A program made the position numbers and the translations under genes. Source: Entonaema liquescens (taxonomy: Eukaryota; Ascomycota; Sordariomycetes; Xylariales; Xylariaceae). Taken from it: 64,000 bases of DNA. The DNA lies in contig CADCSX010000005.1 of NCBI GenBank assembly GCA_902805475.1, positions 3,173,501 through 3,237,500 on the forward strand, written 5' to 3'. This document shows positions 32,880-44,418 of this stretch, one piece after another (within the stretch, counting starts at the first letter, position 1; each line of letters opens with the position of its first letter). Below the pieces are notes generated by a model, which did no database searches, was not told the DNA's origin, and worked only from the letters and a program-made list of their open reading frames with translations.

Positions 32880-33967
32880 ATTGGTTGTTAGATGATTGGC
32901 CAAGAGCAAAATAGCATTTATATAGCAGGTGTCTTGATGAAGTAAGCAGCCCATCATAAATACATATTTCCCAATCTAAAGCTTTCTTTTACTTTATTTA
33001 GAATTATCATAAATAATCTGTTTTTTTTTTTTTTTCATTTTTCATTTGACGAAAATATCAAGTCGGGGAGGTATTGATTTATACATTTTCCCATTGAAGT
33101 GCTGGTGAACTTCACCTCGTACACTTCCTACCTAGGTAGGTACTTGTGGAATTGGGGAGCATATACCTATCCCCCTTCCCTTCCCCCCCCCCCCCACAAA
33201 AAAGGAAAAAAAAAGAAATCTTGACCAAATTTCGCATTGGACCGATTGTAGAAGCCTATATTCAACGTAGAGGAACGTGTATCGATCAATCGCCCGTACG
33301 TGGCTTGGAACTGTAGGCCTAAGGTTCATCAACCGACTCATGCGAGGAGGTTACGAGGCTTCAACTTGATTCGAAACTTCATATGTGGGATCTAACGATG
33401 GAAACTTCTAAGTGATATATAATAAAAGGCATCAATCTACTTATTTGTCTAGTAACTAGGCCGCCATATCTACTACTAAATTCCTATATGATCCGTTAAT
33501 CCCGGTGGTCTTATGTAGAACAAAGGATCACAGACTTTCGTAGCTTAGGTTAAAGTACCTTCATAGCAATGAAGTAATTTCCATGCATTCTGGATCTATC
33601 TCGTTATGTGAAGTTTAACTGTCTCATATTCTACCAATTCGTAGAAGGAATGTACAGCAGCGTATTAGTAAGTGCTACTTGATACCTCTGTCTACACAAA
33701 TATTCGGTCGTTAAACTGATTTGAATCACTAGGAGGAACTAGAATATTATATACCTTAGGTATATTTTTTGATACCATGTTTTTGAGAAGTATAAGAATA
33801 TCTGAAAGTTTAAACAGCCTAGGTTTCTCCCTCGACAGACATACCGTAATCACTACGCATAAATATCAGATCACCTCTCAACTGCTACCAACCGTAGGTG
33901 GTATTTTGCATGACTATTAGTCGAAATCTGTAGTCGAGTTACGCTTAAATATCACTGATCTAGCGTT
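32880..33967. other. Intergenic region
   Basis: No gene is supportable. It contains a T16-type run near 33021, a C-rich run with adjacent A-rich runs at 33186-33216, and a 14-bp palindrome CCTACCTAGGTAGG (33127-33140) that includes one TACCTAGGTA copy. Confidence 0.5.
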
Positions 33968-34921
33968 ATGGACATGCTAATCGAAGAAACTTGTCTTATA
34001 GTAATTTGCATACTCTGCCTCGCAATCGCTATCATGACATATCATAGAGGAATCCGGAGGACTCCTACGTTACGAAGACGTCCTCCGCAAGCTTTTCAAC
34101 AAGGACCTCCGCCTGCTAGGCCACCATCTAGCGTATTGAACTCCTATAGGCTCGACGAAGTGGCAGGATTATTAAGCCGTATAAAAACTGGAAACGGTAA
34201 AAATAACATGCGGAAAAGATCGCGAACGGAATGGAAACACGTCCGCGGTTCTTCATTCGTAGCGATCCAGCATTTACGGAGAATCACCAACCAAGAATCT
34301 TTTCCATTTGATTATTTCGCCTTCCTTCAAATCAACGATGGCTTGGAATTTTCTACTTACAAGAACGGGCCGCTCTTACAGTTTCATGACGCGGGACGAG
34401 CCAGGTGGGACGAGAAAAGCCTCGACCCTCGGACATTCGTGGAATGCCTGATCGGAAAAGCTGCTTTGGACGCCGTTCTGTCGGAGATAACATACATTGA
34501 ATCCCTTATGCTGCCAGTGCGGATTCTCAGCATAGAGAATTTTAACCGAGTATGTCTCATCGGACCTGAAGATAGTCGGCGAGTAGCCGAATTCTGGGGG
34601 ACTCTATTAGCCCATATGATCTTGTCCGATAAGGTCAAAGAGGAAGTTTCTCGCCATTCCAAGGAACACTTTGGAGGTGTTTCTCCGCTCGTGATAAGTA
34701 AGTCCTGGAGAAGGTGGATCGTCCTGGAACAGGGCTTGAGGAAGACAGGTGCTCGGATATACCCAAGTTTCGCGCGCTTCTTACAAGAACTGGCGACAAT
34801 GGATGAGCAAACACTTTGGAAGAGCGTGAAAGATCTAGAGATACAAACCACCGCCTCTGACCGTCACATGTGGACGCCCGTCCTCCTAGCAGAAACCCAA
34901 CGACAGAAGCATCCTGAGTGA
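33968..34921 (+). CDS. Unknown single-exon protein with N-terminal membrane anchor, 317 residues
   Basis: Uninterrupted frame of 318 codons. Residues 7-25 or so (ETCLIVICILCLAIAIMTYH) form one hydrophobic segment, likely a membrane anchor or signal anchor. A basic, Pro-rich stretch follows (RRTPTLRRRPPQAFQQGPPP). The rest looks soluble and globular, with FPFDYFAFLQINDGLEF and VRILSIENFNRVCLIGP. The first of these faintly recalls SMI1/KNR4-type (SUKH) domains (a P-DY--FL--N-G pattern), but that is weak. The length and clean frame in an AT-rich neighbourhood support a real gene. No orthologue is recognised. It is flanked by more than 1 kb of non-coding DNA on both sides. Confidence 0.68.
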   Translation: MDMLIEETCLIVICILCLAIAIMTYHRGIRRTPTLRRRPPQAFQQGPPPARPPSSVLNSYRLDEVAGLLSRIKTGNGKNNMRKRSRTEWKHVRGSSFVAIQHLRRITNQESFPFDYFAFLQINDGLEFSTYKNGPLLQFHDAGRARWDEKSLDPRTFVECLIGKAALDAVLSEITYIESLMLPVRILSIENFNRVCLIGPEDSRRVAEFWGTLLAHMILSDKVKEEVSRHSKEHFGGVSPLVISKSWRRWIVLEQGLRKTGARIYPSFARFLQELATMDEQTLWKSVKDLEIQTTASDRHMWTPVLLAETQRQKHPE

Positions 34922-36832
34922 TATTGCCTAGATACTTACGTTGCTGTCACAAGGACTAGAAGGCTTCCCCATTCACCGAATTTAGCAAATGCATGAGCTC
35001 AAGCTTCTCGTTAGAGATTATGTGCGTATAAGAATGGAAGTAGCACATGTCGCTATTACACTTTACGATATATCCAGCAATAAGCACCGCGCTCTGATTA
35101 TGTTCTTTTTACTATCGTGAAGTGGATATAGAATGTCTAGTATCGCACGTTGATGTGATGAGAACTCTGGGGCACTGTCAAATGCATCTAAAGGGATACA
35201 TCTCTTGGGAGAATGTAGTATGCCATACCACATTTTTAATTTAAAATGGGAGTATATCACCATAGAGGAAATAATGCAACCTTCCCGAACCTACTATATA
35301 TTTAGAGTGACTCGTCCTAAGTAAAAGAGATCTATTCGCTGCAATGAAGGTCATTGCCATGGAGAGAATAGGCCACTGGAGAACGACACAATAATTGTGT
35401 CTGGGCAAAAAGGCGTCAAAAATACCTGGCGCACTTACACTGAGATATATGCTGGTAGGTGCGCTACCTTTTTGACCTCCTTCTGCTGGGTAAAGGGTGG
35501 TTTACTCCACCAAGACCAGTGTCATTCTACGAAATTGTTACGAAAATGGGGATTCCTAGTTTGATTGACTATATAAAAGTGGGAAGAGGGATGGGATAGA
35601 GGCTTAATGGTTGTGTACGAGTATAATTACTTAACGCCATAATAAGACGTTCATCAGCCATGATGCGAAAGTAGTAAGCGAAGACGCAACGGTAGTTATT
35701 GCGACATGTTATCAGGGGTAAAGCCGAATTGTCTAAATTGAGGTTGCTTCTCCTATGTTTACAAGTCACATCGACTTAAATCATCGTAGGATGTTCTCAT
35801 ACCTCATGTAACATGCGCAACGAATATTGAGGTCGCATCTGAGGCCTAGGTAGGTTGCAGTTGAGACATGAAACGACATTTCCGAGTTGAAAGTATTAAC
35901 GAGTGGACTTGCGAACGGGTAATTCTTTAGCCATAACATAAACCGTCGCTTGTCTCGGCATCTTTATATTGAAAATATGCACGGACGGAGTGGGCTTTAG
36001 ATGGTTCGCCCCTGTTTGAATTCGCCGAGGACAGAACAAAATATTGCCGAAATTTTCTGGTCACGGACGTGCTCTCCTTTTACTTACCGCTTGAAGGTCA
36101 GCTGGCCTAAAAGTAAAATGGCCTATCCGTTACCTGTCCTGCCCATCGTGGTTCTCAGAGTGTTGCGCTAAAGGGGGTCGAGAGGGAATAACGGCAGATC
36201 GACAAGCGCGATCTAATTCGGCCAAGCCGAAATCTGAAAAGTGCGAAACCTCGTTTTTTTTCCTGCTTGCTACAACTCCACATTTGTGGATGCCATTTAT
36301 GAATTGGTTTGAGGGTGAAGCGGCCGCACAAACAATTTTTATAAATTCTTTTTTTTTTTTTCAACCAGCCTGTTCGTCGTGATTCCGACGAGACTGTGAG
36401 TCTTCGGGGTGGTGTATCATCCCTCGGAGATGCGTACATCAACACATCGCGATGGCCGATGAGTGCTGGAGTCAGCATGGCTTATGGCTCGGACATGCTC
36501 GACATGGCAAATCGCCTATTAGCATATGAAGAGTATGAGCATATGGCGAGATTCGATCCTTGATTGATCTCAGCCTGTTGCTAACCAATCAAAGAGGCCA
36601 GATTCCAGATCCATTGGCTGACGGATTGTAGCGGCTCTTTCGATCAACGCCCGTACCTGCAGTGGACTTACATGGGATAGGAGGGACTTACACCGAAGGA
36701 AGACAGAAGATTGGTTGATGTCGTTTTTATCTAGGTATATTTATATACGATAAGTAGGTAGATAATAAGTAATAAATATATATACGGCATGACGTTTACC
36801 TAGGCCTTTTGTTCCTTAACCATGAGTAACCA

Positions 36833-36871
36833 TGAGAAGGTGAGAAGGTGAGAAGATGAGAAGATGAGAAG
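36833..36871. repeat. 8-bp tandem repeat, nearly five copies
   Basis: Units TGAGAAGG and TGAGAAGA alternate in a run of almost five copies, in intergenic DNA. Confidence 0.85.
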
Positions 36872-36913
36872 TAAGCCCAGAATTCCAACTTGTCCGAAAG
36901 CAGAAGCGAAGAT

Positions 36914-36949
36914 CCAATTACACCACCAATTACACCACCAATTGCACCA
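36914..36949. repeat. 12-bp tandem repeat, three copies
   Basis: Unit CCAATTACACCA, three copies (the third with one substitution, CCAATTGCACCA). It is intergenic. Confidence 0.9.
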
Positions 36950-37791
36950 CCAAGAACCCATTCTTGCCCATTCTTGTCCATCCTGCAAGAATCCCTGTCT
37001 AGCGGCGAGGGAGCAAACTATGGGGTAATAGTTAGGTACAAAAAACTCCTCTGCAGGTCTCATGATGCCTTTACCTAAGACCCGATTTCGTAACCACATC
37101 AACAAAATTGACAAGCCAGAGAGTCTTTTTAGCTAATTCCTTGTTAATACATAGTAGGATCCATCACGCGGTTACCCCAGATTCCACTTGAGATTCCACT
37201 CATACCATGTTACAGTACATGCTATACATGTTATATATCCGCCAAGACGATGGTTTTTCCTGTCTAAGCGCACCGGAATCTACCTGTTGTCCATCTCCAC
37301 GCGATGACCTGCGCCGGCAACTTCGCCTAGCGCTTCTCGCAAAGAAGCTTGCGTGCTCCGCGTGCCTTATACCACGTCCTTGGGGCCCGTGAAAATTTTT
37401 TCCTCAATGGGATTTTCTGCTCTGTCTCTGTCTCTGGCTCCAGCTTTGGCCCTGGGGATCCAAAGTACGTAGTTACGTATCGTAGCCCGGCTTTGTTCCT
37501 AAACTCTTCGACCTGGTGCCACGTGCGACCAAAACTTGGAACTTTCTCGAGAACTACGGTGTAACTATGACAAAGGGGTTGCTCCCCTGGTCATCACGAT
37601 GAAAAAAAATATGTATATTAGCTCGTGCCCTCCGTTCCCACTAGACCCCCATCTGGGATTTTGTTAATACTATTTTGCTGCTACGATTCATCATAAGCTT
37701 CCTCAAGTTAAGGAAATAACGTCCACCCAAGTTTACAAAGTAACGAACACATACGTCAACATCGTTGCTATCTATCTAAGAGTAGTTCAAG

Positions 37792-38238
37792 ATGCCTAGC
37801 CTTACCATCACCGAGCCTCATCCAACCGTCCCGAAGAACTCATACACCCACTCTGGACGGGGTGGTGCAGGCAACTACTTCCGCGCTCCCACCACCACGC
37901 CCTCATCCGGCGTAGCGACGAAGCCGACGACAGCGCCGCACAACACCACCACCACCACCACATCGCGCTTCTACTCGGGACGAGGCGGCGCGGGAAACGC
38001 GCACGTCTCGGCCGCGAAGCCCGTCCTGTCGTTCGACGAGGAGTTCACGCACAAGAGCCACATCGAGCAGAAGCCCGTCGGCTACGTCGGCCGGGGCGGC
38101 GCGGGGAACGTGTACGGCGCCAGCAGCGCCGGCGGCTCGGGCACCTCCCGCAAGGGCAGCGATGCCTCCAGCCAGCACAGCTCAAGCAGCTCAGGTAGCT
38201 TGTCCAATATCTGGAGCCGCATAAGCCACCGGCGCTAA
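37792..38238 (+). CDS. Par32-like GRGGAGN-repeat protein (DUF3602 family), 148 residues
   Basis: Single-exon gene. Three copies of the motif GRGGAGN, each preceded by an aromatic- or Ser-containing context, lie at residues 22-28, 63-69 and 100-106. This is the hallmark of the fungal DUF3602/Par32 family. In budding yeast, Par32 carries such repeats and inhibits ammonium transporters downstream of TORC1. Whether this shorter protein acts the same way is inference. The linkers are Thr/Ser/Pro-rich and probably disordered. The C-terminus is a Ser tract followed by the basic end IWSRISHRR, which could be a membrane-binding or nuclear-targeting tail. No intron or defect is seen. Confidence 0.85.
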   Translation: MPSLTITEPHPTVPKNSYTHSGRGGAGNYFRAPTTTPSSGVATKPTTAPHNTTTTTTSRFYSGRGGAGNAHVSAAKPVLSFDEEFTHKSHIEQKPVGYVGRGGAGNVYGASSAGGSGTSRKGSDASSQHSSSSSGSLSNIWSRISHRR

Positions 38239-39520
38239 GTCGCAAGCAGCTTTCGCAAAATGAGGAAAAAAGAAAAAAAATTTTTCCTTTTTTTTTTTCT
38301 TTTTTTTATTCGTGGCAACCGTCAATTTCAACAACGGTATATTGCATATGACGCATCGTCGTCGTCATCTCTCTACTTTATCATCATCATCATCATAATC
38401 GTCATGGGAAAGCAAGGCGCATCGGAGTTTAGAGCATCGTCGTACTCAACTACGAGTACGCGCAGGCAGGCAGGCATTATGAGCCCTGGGGAAAGTGTCA
38501 TGGGGGAAAAAAAAAGGAGGACAGGAGGAAAAGGAAAAAAAAAAAAAAGTTTGGGGCCTCAGAGCAAACAGGAAGCTCAATGATTTGGGTTTTTTCTCTT
38601 CCGAGGGAAAAGAAAGATGATAGGAAACATTATCACCCATCATATTTACTTTCTCCCTCTTCCGGCTGGTAGACTCCGGGACAAAGAAAGAGAAAGAAAA
38701 AAACACTTACAATAACCCACGGCGGTGTTTGCTTCTGGTGAACATTTTAAGAGCGATATATACCCCCCACGGCGACTTTTCGGTTGAAAAGGTCTTTGCG
38801 ATTTTTGAGGTTTAGGAAGGGCTAGGAGATGCATGTAAGAGCATTGCGCCGGATGAGATATTGGTAGTTAATATAACTACAGAGAATTAAAAGCGTGAAT
38901 TATACTTTATAAACTATTCTTGGTTCGATTCGAGTTTATAACCGTGAATCATGTTACTCTGCTAGTGTTACTTCACTGATAGGTATATGTCTTTAACCTA
39001 GTCTTGTGTGTTCGTAACACAAGTAGTAATGGCCTATAACTTACTATAACCTAGCTCATCGTCGAACTTAAAGCACCGCCATCACGTAACAAATATATCA
39101 TCATATTATTGGGATCTTCAACGCCTGGGTATCATTCATCTACATAGATGACTTAGGTATTCCGCCAATAATTTGACACACAAGCTTGCCGGCTTCCCTC
39201 TCTTCCGTTTCCTTTCTTACTCCCTCCCCTCCTTCATCCAGACATTGCGAGAGCCCCGACTTGCCTAGAGGGTTCTTTACAATGATAAACCATCTAACTA
39301 CGTCTCTGGACTATTGCCTAGAGTGGAAATGAGTCTCTCGCAGCGCTCACGCTATGCTACCTTACCATGAAATCCCCTCGCATCTATTACGTTCGGACCG
39401 GGGACTGGCCAATTCGTAACTCGTCGACCCCCTCTCTTTAACCCGAGTTATCGCGCTCGGTGGAATCTCCCAACCCATTCTATTTTTTTGCTTTCCGAAA
39501 CGAGAAATAGACAGGGAAGG
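38239..39520. other. Intergenic region between convergent genes
   Basis: Shared 3' flank of the Par32-like and Arp1 genes. It has A- and T-rich runs (38266-38308, 38507-38550), an ATC microsatellite (about 38380-38395) and no supportable gene. Confidence 0.5.
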
Positions 39521-40779
39521 TTATGTCAGTTTCTTGTGGATAATGTCAGGATCCTCGTGCCAGTCATCGATACTAACCCACATCTACTATTGCATTAGTA
39601 CTATTTTTAACAAAAATGTAGAAGAAAAGCAAACACACCTTTCTGAACGTGCTTAAGCCCGCTAGAATGCTACCTCCGATCCATGTCGAGTATTTTCGCT
39701 CGGGCGGCGCGAAGATCTTGATCCGCATGTCCTTGACAGCGAGCTTCTTGACTTCGCTCAGCAGGCGGTCACCGAACCCCTTAGTCAGGGTACTACCACC
39801 GGACAACACGATGTTTGCGTAGAGGGCTTTACGTAAGTCTAGGTCCGTTCTGTTGATGGCGTCTGTCACGATCTGCTGGATACCCGGGTACTCTAATCCG
39901 ATGATTTCCGGGTCGAACAGGATCTCAGGAGCGCGGAATCGTTCTTGTCCTACGCGCAGCCGGTTGCCATCAGGTAGCACGTATTCCGCCGTCTTGCCCT
40001 GGTCTAACTTGGCGCTCTGCCAGTCTTTTTCTTCCTGCTTAGGATTTATGGCTACGTATGACACAGCTTCCTTGATCAACCGCACAACTTCCTTTTCAGC
40101 GCTCGTGTGGAAGATATAGCCGCTCTTGCGCAACAGCGTCTGCATGTACTCGGTGACGTCACGGCCGGCAACATCGATACGGCGCATAGAAGAGGGTATC
40201 GCAAACCCTTCGTATACAGGCACCGCGTGCGATACGCCATCGCCTGAATCTAGCACGCAACCCGTGGTACGCCCGCTGGCATATAGAGAAAGAACAGCTT
40301 GGATAGATGTGTATAAGGCGGGAACATTGAAAGTCTCGAATAGTATTTGGGCCGCCGTATCACGATTTGCTCGCGGATTTAGTGGTGGCTCAGTTAAGAG
40401 TACGGGATGCTAGTGGAAGTATCAATATTAGGGCCGTTATATCGAAATAGGGCCCAGGGATCATACGCACCTCTTCACTGATGGTTTTGAGACCTTCGCT
40501 GTAAACATACTCCCATATCTTTTCCATATCGTCCCAGTCCGTAACTATGCCATGTTCCAAGGGATACCTTATCTTTAGGAGTCCTCTCAGCTCCGTTGCT
40601 GCCTTTTGACCAATGAACACCTCACCTTCTAAGGCGCCAGCAAGCACTCGCAAGTGCTTCGGCCGACCTACGAAGGAAGGGAAATAACATTTGGGTAGAT
40701 CGTCTCCTGCAAAACCAGCCCGAATCGTACCTGATCCATTGTCTAGTACAATGGGCGCGTTGTGGAGAGAGTCTGTCAT
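39521..40779 (-). CDS. Actin-related protein 1 (centractin, dynactin filament subunit), 380 residues
   Basis: Arp1 forms the short filament of dynactin, the dynein activator. In Neurospora the orthologue is ro-4, needed for hyphal nuclear distribution. Three exons, 40779-40471, 40409-39639 and 39583-39521, have lengths 309, 771 and 63, all in phase 0, giving exactly 380 residues, the standard Arp1 length. Actin-fold signatures are seen: PIVLDNGSGTIRAGFAGDD (phosphate loop 1), VLDSGDGVSHAVPVYEGFAI (phosphate loop 2), VLSGGSTLTKGFGDRL and YSTWIGGSILAGLSTF. The short last exon encodes MWVSIDDWHEDPDIIHKKLT. The start MTDSLHNAPIV fits the family; a further in-frame ATG upstream would add 17 residues and is not used. 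Confidence 0.95.
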
Positions 40780-41132
40780 TGTGGGCGTCTGGGCGTTTAA
40801 GCAACGGTTCGTTTGTATTGTTGTATCCACTCCCGTCTCCCCTTTACACTTGACCCTTAACCGTCTAAACCTTCACTTTTCGAATCCTCGAATCGCAAGT
40901 TATCGTCCTTCGCCACCAAGCCGTATTTTTTTCGTAGGTTACAGCTTTATAGAATCGGTGTTTTCTCGTTTGTTGGCCACAAGGGTTTGTACTAGTTGAA
41001 GCGAACTGGGAGCTTCGAGGCTATTATTATTAACTATAAAAAAAGGCAGCAAGTGGTTATGGCGGAATAGCTTTAGTCGTCACCTCGTAAGTCCAAGAAG
41101 CATTTCGAGTGGTGGTTTGAGAAGAAAGGTTT

Positions 41133-41150
41133 TGTGTGTGTGTGTGTGTG
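41133..41150. repeat. (TG)9 microsatellite
   Basis: Nine TG dinucleotides about 350 bases upstream of the Arp1 start codon. Confidence 0.9.
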
Positions 41151-41442
41151 TAGCGTTGGCGATCCGTCTTGGGGCAATTTTTCGGCGAAGCTTCAAATTC
41201 ACGACGCGCCTTTGCCCTTTCCCTTTCTTTGGATGGTTCAGGAGCTCCTGCAGGGGCTCGTGTCGAATGGGGTACGTAGTTACACGTGGCCCAAGCTTAA
41301 CCCAATTGACGCATTGACCACTACCTTATCTTGAATTGTTACACTGAAGATTCAGTTACAAAGTACAACAGTACCTAATACATACCTAACCTAGGTATCT
41401 AACAACGATTTCCATAGAATTGCCAACCAATCATTTTTTTTA

Positions 41443-41474
41443 CATTCACCATTCACCATTCACCATTCACCATT
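41443..41474. repeat. 7-bp tandem repeat CATTCAC, four and a half copies
   Basis: Four perfect CATTCAC units followed by CATT, in the intergenic region downstream of the MFS gene. Confidence 0.9.
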
Positions 41475-41575
41475 TACTCTTTAGAAACCGATTCTTCAGG
41501 TGCTCTACTATTAAGCGGCTCAGAAATCCCTCTAACTCTATTTCTATGAATTCGATATTTCTTATCTCATTCAAA

Positions 41576-41605
41576 CAGACCTCCCAGACCTCCCAGACCT
41601 CCCAG
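41576..41605. repeat. 9-bp tandem repeat CTCCCAGAC, about three copies
   Basis: CAGAC followed by CTCCCAGAC twice and CTCCCAGGT, in the 3' flank of the MFS gene. Confidence 0.9.
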
Positions 41606-41655
41606 GTATATATCAATGTTGAACTATGAGTCCCATCCCCGGCTATAAATATCAC

Positions 41656-43541
41656 TTAATCTTCGTGCATGAATCGATGCAGTGTCTCATTCCTAGCAAT
41701 GTACGCCCTGAACCGCTTGCCGAAAATCCATAGAGGAATAGTCAACACATTCACGGCGACAAATACACTACCAAGCACATTGAAGACTGCGAGGACTCCA
41801 TCTTTAGCTAGCCAGTCGTTAACGAAGTAGGTCAACCCGAAAGTTAAGATATTCCGAGCATTGATAGCCACGAATGCTGCAAGATATAATGGTTAGCATC
41901 CATTCGAGACTCCCAGGTAGAATAAGGGAGGGAATCTATACCTTCTTCACTTAGCTCCTTATGGGCGTCTATAACGTACCCGAAGACAGACGCGTTAGAT
42001 AAGGCAAGACTCATATTCGCTAAGCCAAAGCACAAGACCGGCCCGGTCCAATGGGTTTGATAATGTACCGTAGCGCCAAATCCAAAGAAGCCCGCGATCC
42101 CAACCAAAAACGAGATGATGATTGGCGGTAGGCGGAACTCGGGCTCGTAGATGCCACGGTTCTTCTTAGCCAGGTACATGCAAACCCAGTCCGTCAACGG
42201 CCCTGACAAGACTTCGCCAACGAAGGTGAGGATGAAAGGGGATAGCGAGATTAACCCAGTTTCAGATACCGAGAAGTTGTACGGCGGTGCTGTAAAAATG
42301 ACTGCGTTCACCACACTGAATACCACGATCCAGGTTAACGTAACTCCATAAAGCAAAAATGCCCAGAGGACGGCTGGATAGAAGAAGATGACGACCGGAC
42401 GCAGAAAAATCTTCCAGAGGGGTGTTTTAGTGTAGATAGTACCGCTCCAGAGCTTCAAGCTCTGCAGATACGAATCTTTTCGCTCGGTTACCACACCGGT
42501 TTCCACAGTTTCTACCTTAGTACTGTCTTCTGGTTCGGATGAAGTGTCCTTCTTCTCTGAAGTTTCCGGCTTCGCATCCTGCTTAGCGACACCCTTAACT
42601 GCCAGTTGTTGCTCAAACGACTGCCTCCTATACGCGGTTTCGGGAACGAAAAGGATGACGAATGGGAGAAGCATCCCGAAGATAATGGCACACCAGATCA
42701 AAGTCCATTGCCAGCCTTGATCCTACGAAGTATGGTCAGCAAGTTTAACAGCGAATTCCCCTCTATGACGTACCTCGATAATATAACCAGCAATGAGAGC
42801 GCCGCCGCTGATACCACATAACAGGAACATATTCCAAACGGCAATCCTAGTAGCTCGTTGATGAACATAGTAGATGTCGGCGATTGTACACTGTACAAGG
42901 ATCTCATAGGGTGCCATTCCCAAGCCGCTCCACACTCTACTACCCAGGAAGCTGCTGTAGTCTTTCGCAAGGGCTCCCCAAATACTTCCGGACAGCATGA
43001 TGATGCTTGATATCACATATACCGGACGACGCCCAACTTTTTTAGCCAGCGGGTTGAATATGAAGAGTGACAGCCCAATTGTTAACACCACCCAAGCGGT
43101 TGCTTGCGAAAGCGTATTGACTGTTATGTCGAGTGCCGCAGCAATCTCGACAAATCCAGGAGAAATCATTGGGCCATACGCACCCACGACACCAGCGGAT
43201 AACCCCACGATAACAAGAATGACATCTTTCCGCCACGTTGGCCACTATACGATTTATGAGCTCCCAGTTCCTAATATTTACTTTCGAAGTAAACTCACAT
43301 TCAAAGGATCATTAGGAGAGTCGCTGGGCTGAGGAGTTAAAATAATATGCGAGTATTTCCCAGTGCCATGTTTGAGTAATTCGCGAGAGATGTTTCGATA
43401 TTCATCCGGTATATCGTTTTGATCCGCAAGTATTACTGAAACTTTGGTTAGGATTTGTTTTTACTGTTTTATTTGAAGGATTTCCATACCTGTACCAGGG
43501 ACATATTCCGAATGTTTACTCTCGAGTATTCCCCAAGGCAT
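41656..43541 (-). CDS. MFS transporter (DHA1-like), 555 residues
   Basis: Polytopic major-facilitator transporter of the fungal plasma-membrane type. Five exons, 43541-43490, 43441-43299, 43244-42774, 42722-41942 and 41876-41656, with four introns of 48-65 bases. The lengths sum to 556 codons. The N-terminal cytoplasmic part (MPWGILESKHSEYVPGT) is followed by WPTWRKDVILVIVGLSAGVV (TM1). The MFS loop motif between TM2 and TM3 appears as NPLAKKVGRRPVY. Further helices follow (ISSIIMLSGSIWGAL, GISGGALIAGYII, FGMLLPFVILFVPETAYRRQ). A charged central loop rich in Lys, Glu and Thr (residues about 245-290) separates the two six-helix halves. The substrate is not deducible. It is transcribed divergently from the FAD monooxygenase at 44419, suggesting joint regulation. 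Confidence 0.9.
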
Positions 43542-44418
43542 CTTGCCTACCTATTCTGACGCGAATGATCCGATACTCGTCTATCTATTGCTCTGGTAAA
43601 TCAATTGACGTTGCTGGTGCGCGTCTAGGGGACGACCATGTCTAAAATACATTTCTAACAGTTGGAGATCCATGTTGATAAGCACTGACTACTCTTTACG
43701 GTTGCCATGGGTATATAGGCAAGGGTTCAAATGACGGCCAGACGCATATGCAGTATTGCGTAGCATCGCGCCACACCCGTCACCGTTGCCAACAAAATGG
43801 GCACAGATCCTCGAACTCTCCGCACACCCTAAAACTGATCAACAGAGACTCCGCGTCTCTAAACTTGGGGAAATGGGTATGCTACGGGCTATCAGACAGC
43901 TCCGCGAACCTCCCCACTCGGAATCCAACCAGGGGCTAACCAGCCGAAGGTCAAATATTCGAACCCATTGAACCTTTGATTGGTTACTTCTAGCAAGGGC
44001 TTATGGGAAGCCTGTTCAGTACTTTGTGGGATAATCGCCTCGACATTAACCATCATCTCGCCCTGCAGTTAAAGTACTACCGTCATCATGCAACTGCCGA
44101 TACTCTTTCCAAGTCCAGATGCGGGGATTATCGATTCTAATATAGTTAGAACGAAGGACTAGATAGGTAAGTTCACATCTCCGCCATCGAACTCCAAAAA
44201 TTTACAAGTCGAAGTGTATGTGCCGTTCGGCCAATTTGGTTGTCATGTGAGGCACGGAAGCTTATACGGTTAGGTCAGACCCATCTAGCTGGTCAATCAT
44301 ACCCGAGGTCAACTCAACGACGGATTAATGATAAACGCATACTCCGCCAATCCCCATGTCTCAGGAAGATAAAAGGGCGACAGACAATATTGCATAATAA
44401 ATCGAACATAACAGCAAA
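43542..44418 (+). promoter_or_regulatory. Divergent intergenic region shared by the MFS transporter and the FAD monooxygenase
   Basis: 877 bases between two divergently transcribed start codons, with no supportable gene. It is the only place from which both genes could be co-regulated. I see no single convincing operator, though CGG and CCG triplets are frequent (for example around 43850-43950). Confidence 0.5.

Larger units (their letters stand above)
34922..37791. other. Long gene-poor region
   Basis: About 2.9 kb without a convincing gene. It holds two tandem repeats (36833-36871 and 36914-36949) and T-runs near 36350. The minus-strand frame 36800-37114 is an artefact of the 12-bp repeat (repeated WWCN residues). 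Confidence 0.5.
40780..41655. other. Intergenic region with several microsatellites
   Basis: Arp1 promoter side and 3' flank of the MFS gene. It contains (TG)n at 41133-41150, a CATTCAC tandem repeat (41443-41474) and a CTCCCAGAC tandem repeat (41576-41605). Confidence 0.5.

Noticed and set aside
36800..37114. Minus-strand frame with repeated WWCN residues
   Set aside because: It is created by the 12-bp tandem repeat at 36914-36949 and has no other protein character.
43940..43980. TTCGAACCC-like word suggesting a tRNA T-arm
   Set aside because: No flanking stem, D arm or acceptor stem could be formed.
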